Assembly (NCBI RefSeq): GCF_018324385.1 | Contig: NZ_AP019536.1 | Location: 2,108,001 to 2,172,000 of the forward strand | Source of the DNA: Ferrigenium kumadai | Lineage (GTDB): Bacteria; Pseudomonadota; Gammaproteobacteria; Burkholderiales; Gallionellaceae | Length of the DNA stretch: 64,000 bases | Direction: 5' to 3' | In this document: positions 60,969-64,000 of the stretch, piece by piece | Layout: each line of letters opens with the position of its first letter | How positions within the stretch are numbered: position 1 is the stretch's first letter | Program-made: the position numbers and the translations under genes | Notes under the pieces: generated by a model | Seen by the model: the letters and a program-made list of their open reading frames with translations, nothing else | Told to the model about the DNA's origin: nothing | Databases searched by the model: none

Positions 60969-60998
60969 GCCTAACTTGTAGTCAAGAACTTCCGGTTG
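60969..60998 (+). repeat. Truncated attC-like site (left half) next to zwf
   Basis: GCCTAAC (60969-60975) fits the RYYYAAC core and is followed by TTGTAGTCAAG, like the left half of an attC. The rest is missing; zwf coding sequence begins (on the minus strand, its stop) at 60999. Confidence 0.45.
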
Positions 60999-62510
60999 TC
61001 ATGCCTTGGTGATAGTCGGCGTCAGCCAGCTGTTGCCGTCGCGTGCCACCAGCAGGTCGGCAGATTCCGGCCCCCAGGTTCCGGCAGCGTAGTTGGGGAA
61101 ATCCGCTGCCGGATTCTCCGCCCAGACGTCGAGGATCGGCATGACTAGTTTCCAGGCCGCTTCCACCTGGTCGGCGCGCATGAACAGGGTGGCATCGCCG
61201 ACCATGACATCCCGCAGCAGGGTTTCGTAAGCTGCCGGCGTGTCGGTCTTGAAGGCCTCCATGTAGCTGAAGCGCATGTCGACGAGACGCAGCCGCAACT
61301 GTGAGCCGGGTTCTTTGGCCATGAACTTGAGCACGATGCCCTGCTCCGGGCTCATCTGAATGATGAGCCTGGTGGGCTGCGCATTCAGTCCGGCCGAGGC
61401 GGGAAAGGCGCGATGCGGAACATCGCGAAAACGGATGGATATCTCTGAGACACTGGCCGCGAGACATTTGCCGGTGCGAAGATAGAACGGCACGTCCTGC
61501 CAGCGCCAGTTGTCGACATAGAGCTTGAGCGCGGCATAGGTCTCCGTGTTGGAGTGCGGATCGACATCCGCCTCGTCGCGATAAGGCGCCAGCTTGGCGC
61601 CCTGTATCCACCCCTCGGCATACTGGCCGCGCGCTGCAAAGCTATCCACCGTGTCACGCGGTATCGGTCGCACGGCATGGAGGACATCGACCTTCTTGTC
61701 GCGGATGTCGTCCGCATCGTAGGCAACGGGAGGCTCCATCGCAACGAGGCACAGCAGTTGCAGCAAGTGGTTCTGCACCATGTCGCGCAGCGCGCCGGCA
61801 TGTTCGTAGTAGCCTCCGCGCTTCCCGACGCCCAGGGTTTCGGCGACAGTGATGGTGACGTGGTCCACGTAGCGCCGGTTCCATATCGGCTCGAAGATCG
61901 GATTCGCAAAACGCATGGCCAGGATGTTCTGCACGGTTTCCTTGCCGAGATAATGATCGATGCGAAACAGTTGCCGCTCTTCGAAGATCCGACACAGCGC
62001 ATCGTTGATGCGGCGGAAGGAATCCAGGTCGTTCCCGAGCGGCTTTTCGACGACCATGCGTACATGGTCTCGGTCCTGCGACAGACCTGCCGCCCCCAAA
62101 CCGAGTGCGATGCGCTCGAACAGGGAAGGCGGCGTGGCCAGGTAGAACACTCGCTCGGCCTTGCCGCCCCATTCCGTTTCATATATCTCCAGCGCCTTGC
62201 CCAGTTTGCTGAAATCCTCCGGCGCGGATACGTCGATCCTGATGTGGCGGATCATGCCGCAGAAAGCTTGCCATGCATCGGGAGGCGGTGCTCCGCGGCG
62301 CGAATTTTCGGCGACGCCCTTGAAATAGTGCTCGGCGAGGGCGGCATCGCCGGCATCCGAACGACCCACGGCCAGCAGCCGGAATCGCTCCGGCAAATGT
62401 TTGTCGAGATAGAGATCGAACAGTGCCGGAACCACCATGCGCCAGGCAAGGTCGCCGCTGGCACCGAACAGGACAAACAGGGTGTCGCTTGAGGCAATCG
62501 CTGCTTTCAT
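60999..62510 (-). CDS. zwf: Glucose-6-phosphate dehydrogenase
   Basis: 503 residues from [24 protein letters not shown]. The coenzyme loop GASGDLA, the substrate motif [13 protein letters not shown] and the C-terminal beta domain are intact. It makes 6-phosphogluconolactone with NADP or NAD. The ATG at 62510 has AAGGAG 7 bp upstream. Divergent from gnd and pgl, which encode the next two steps. Confidence 0.97.
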   Translation of the reverse strand: MKAAIASSDTLFVLFGASGDLAWRMVVPALFDLYLDKHLPERFRLLAVGRSDAGDAALAEHYFKGVAENSRRGAPPPDAWQAFCGMIRHIRIDVSAPEDFSKLGKALEIYETEWGGKAERVFYLATPPSLFERIALGLGAAGLSQDRDHVRMVVEKPLGNDLDSFRRINDALCRIFEERQLFRIDHYLGKETVQNILAMRFANPIFEPIWNRRYVDHVTITVAETLGVGKRGGYYEHAGALRDMVQNHLLQLLCLVAMEPPVAYDADDIRDKKVDVLHAVRPIPRDTVDSFAARGQYAEGWIQGAKLAPYRDEADVDPHSNTETYAALKLYVDNWRWQDVPFYLRTGKCLAASVSEISIRFRDVPHRAFPASAGLNAQPTRLIIQMSPEQGIVLKFMAKEPGSQLRLRLVDMRFSYMEAFKTDTPAAYETLLRDVMVGDATLFMRADQVEAAWKLVMPILDVWAENPAADFPNYAAGTWGPESADLLVARDGNSWLTPTITKA

Positions 62511-62686
62511 GGCATGTCTCCTTAACGTGCCGGACATCCCAAGCTGTCCGCAGAGGGGCAATTCTTATCGCCGGTATTCTTGCGATAGCAGAGGCGCTTG
62601 TCTCTAATGTCCTGACCCCATTGATATCCGCCCGCATGTGCTTGATTCTTGCCGTTGTTGCGAATCGATCGACAAGGAGAAGCAGG

Positions 62687-63664
62687 ATGCAGATCGCGAT
62701 GGTGGGACTGGGGCGCATGGGGGCCAACATGACGCGCCGCTTGATGAAGGACGGCCACGACTGCGTCGTATACGATCGCAATCCGGAAACCATGGAGCGA
62801 TTGGTTACCGAAGGGGCGATCGGAGTGACCAGCCTGCGTGAGCTGGCGGAAATGCTTGAGCCGCCGCGCGCCGCATGGATCATGCTGCCGGCGGGCGACG
62901 CCACCGAAGCAGCCGTGATGGAACTGGCCGGCTATTTTGCAGCAGGCGACGTCATCATCGACGGCGGCAACGGCTATTTCAAGGACGATGTGCGGAGATC
63001 AAAGATACTCGCCCAACGCGGCATCCACTATCTGGATGCGGGCACGAGCGGCGGCGTGTGGGGGCGCGAGCGGGGCTACTGCCTGATGGTGGGCGGCGAT
63101 GCCGTCGCGGTGAAGTATCTGGAACCGGTGTTTGTCACGCTGTCGCCCGGCGGTGCCGGCATCCCACCCTCTCCGAACCGAACCGCCGGCGGCAGCGCAG
63201 AACACGGCTGGCTCCATTGCGGTCCTTCCGGGGCGGGACATTTCGTCAAGATGGTGCACAACGGCATCGAGTACGGATTGATGCAGGCTTACGCCGAAGG
63301 TTTCGACATTCTCAAGAACGCCAATGCCGATTCGCTGCCCGCGGATCAGCGCTATGAGTTCGATCTGGCCAACATCGCCGAGCTCTGGCGGCGCGGCAGC
63401 GTGGTGACTTCCTGGCTGCTGGACCTGTCGGCGGATGCGCTGGCGCAGAATCCCGATCTGTCGAATTACGGCGGCTTTGTGCAAGACTCCGGCGAGGGCC
63501 GCTGGGCCGTGCAGACTGCCGTCGAAGAAGCGGTGCCGGCCGAGGTGCTCACCGCCGCCCTCTACGCACGCTTCCGCTCGCGCCGGGAACACACTTTCTC
63601 CGAGAAGATGTTGTCCGCCATGCGCCAAGGCTTTGGCGGACATATTGAGCCGAAGAACAAGTAG
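62687..63664 (+). CDS. gnd: 6-phosphogluconate dehydrogenase, short decarboxylating form
   Basis: 325 residues, the short (YqeC/GntZ-like, often NAD-preferring) class rather than the 470-residue form. GLGRMGANM (7-15), [23 protein letters not shown] and [19 protein letters not shown] supply cofactor and catalytic Lys/Asn residues. AAGGAG is 7 bp before the ATG. It converts 6-phosphogluconate to ribulose 5-phosphate. It is 7 bp before pgl. Confidence 0.95.
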   Translation: MQIAMVGLGRMGANMTRRLMKDGHDCVVYDRNPETMERLVTEGAIGVTSLRELAEMLEPPRAAWIMLPAGDATEAAVMELAGYFAAGDVIIDGGNGYFKDDVRRSKILAQRGIHYLDAGTSGGVWGRERGYCLMVGGDAVAVKYLEPVFVTLSPGGAGIPPSPNRTAGGSAEHGWLHCGPSGAGHFVKMVHNGIEYGLMQAYAEGFDILKNANADSLPADQRYEFDLANIAELWRRGSVVTSWLLDLSADALAQNPDLSNYGGFVQDSGEGRWAVQTAVEEAVPAEVLTAALYARFRSRREHTFSEKMLSAMRQGFGGHIEPKNK

Positions 63665-63671
63665 TCGTCGG

Positions 63672-64000
63672 CATGGATGCGTCACAGACATGCCGCTGGC
63701 ACGAATTCGACAGCAGCATGGCCTTCGAGCAAGCGGCTTGCCGTTTCATCCTGGAGAACGCTGAACGGGCCATCGCCGCGCGGGGTGCTTTCCGCATCGT
63801 TCTGTCCGGTGGCGATACGCCGCGCAACATCTATCGCGCACTGCGCGACGCCGACACCGATTGGTCTGCGTGGCATATCTATTTCGGCGACGAGCGCTGC
63901 CTGCCTGCCGAAGACCCCGAGCGCAACAGCCACATGGCACGAAGCGCATGGCTCGATCATGTAGCCATCCCACCTCGGCAGATCCATCCGATATCGGGAG
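63672..64000 (+). CDS. pgl: 6-phosphogluconolactonase, N-terminal part (runs off the window edge)
   Basis: The first 109 codons are present. LSGGDTPRNIYRAL and WHIYFGDERCLPAEDPERN are the Pgl/NagB-type motifs. It hydrolyses 6-phosphogluconolactone, the step between Zwf and Gnd. No strong ribosome-binding site; it is probably coupled to gnd. Confidence 0.93.

Overview
The window is high-GC, gene-dense bacterial chromosome. Gene content and order point to a betaproteobacterium. The diagnostic runs are rpsU-yqeY-dnaG-rpoD-tRNA-Ile(CAU), then tyrS / M23 peptidase / anmK / erpA / bactofilin / DUF6776 / argC / rpsI-rplM, plus coq7. A Nitrosomonadales/Gallionellaceae-type genome is my best guess, but that is inference from gene order and not a placement.

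Layout. 1-8914 (all minus): the start of a malic enzyme gene, hrpA, tRNA-Ile(CAU), rpoD, dnaG, yqeY and rpsU, with a clear sigma-70 promoter ahead of rpsU. 9074-15105 (plus): an accessory operon that looks like an anti-phage Zorya system (ZorA motor, frameshifted ZorB, ZorC-like EH_signature protein). A membrane-anchored Ser/Thr kinase sits where the ZorD effector would be expected. It converges on an adenylate cyclase-FHA gene. 16106-31631: housekeeping genes for tRNA charging, cell wall, Fe-S assembly, arginine, tryptophan and proline synthesis, ribosomal proteins L13/S9, ubiquinone and lipoamide dehydrogenase. 31845-42641: dUTPase, a chemoreceptor plus EAL phosphodiesterase pair, leucyl aminopeptidase, thyA-folA split by a four-helix-bundle gene, a methyltransferase and rlhA. 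42688-49582: an exported peptide, a transglutaminase-like protein, and an electrophile/redox cluster (ScsD-like thioredoxin, two Old Yellow Enzymes, VOC protein, pirin and LysR regulator). 49623-59578: Hsp15, macrodomain protein, an Arg/Lys/Orn decarboxylase, dcd, metG, a SulP transporter, acylphosphatase, an SDR and small proteins. 59796-60998: two integron-type gene cassettes with attC-like sites and no integrase. 60999-64000: zwf, divergent from gnd-pgl (oxidative pentose phosphate pathway).

Most interesting signals. (1) The Zorya-like operon in which a kinase replaces ZorD, with two single-base shifts at the start of zorB. (2) A family of purine-rich 7-bp tandem arrays set as inverted pairs. 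One pair brackets the four-helix-bundle gene inserted between thyA and folA, one lies inside lpdA and encodes the interdomain linker, and a more degenerate one lies between an osmC-like gene and coq7. (3) A 117-bp palindromic element with perfect 18-bp ends inserted in frame (39 codons) in rlhA, and a short relative between metG and the sulP gene. (4) The integrase-less cassette array.

Nucleotide metabolism is well represented: Dcd makes dUTP, the dimeric dUTPase makes dUMP, ThyA makes dTMP and FolA regenerates tetrahydrofolate. No rRNA operon, CRISPR array, IS transposase or prophage was seen.
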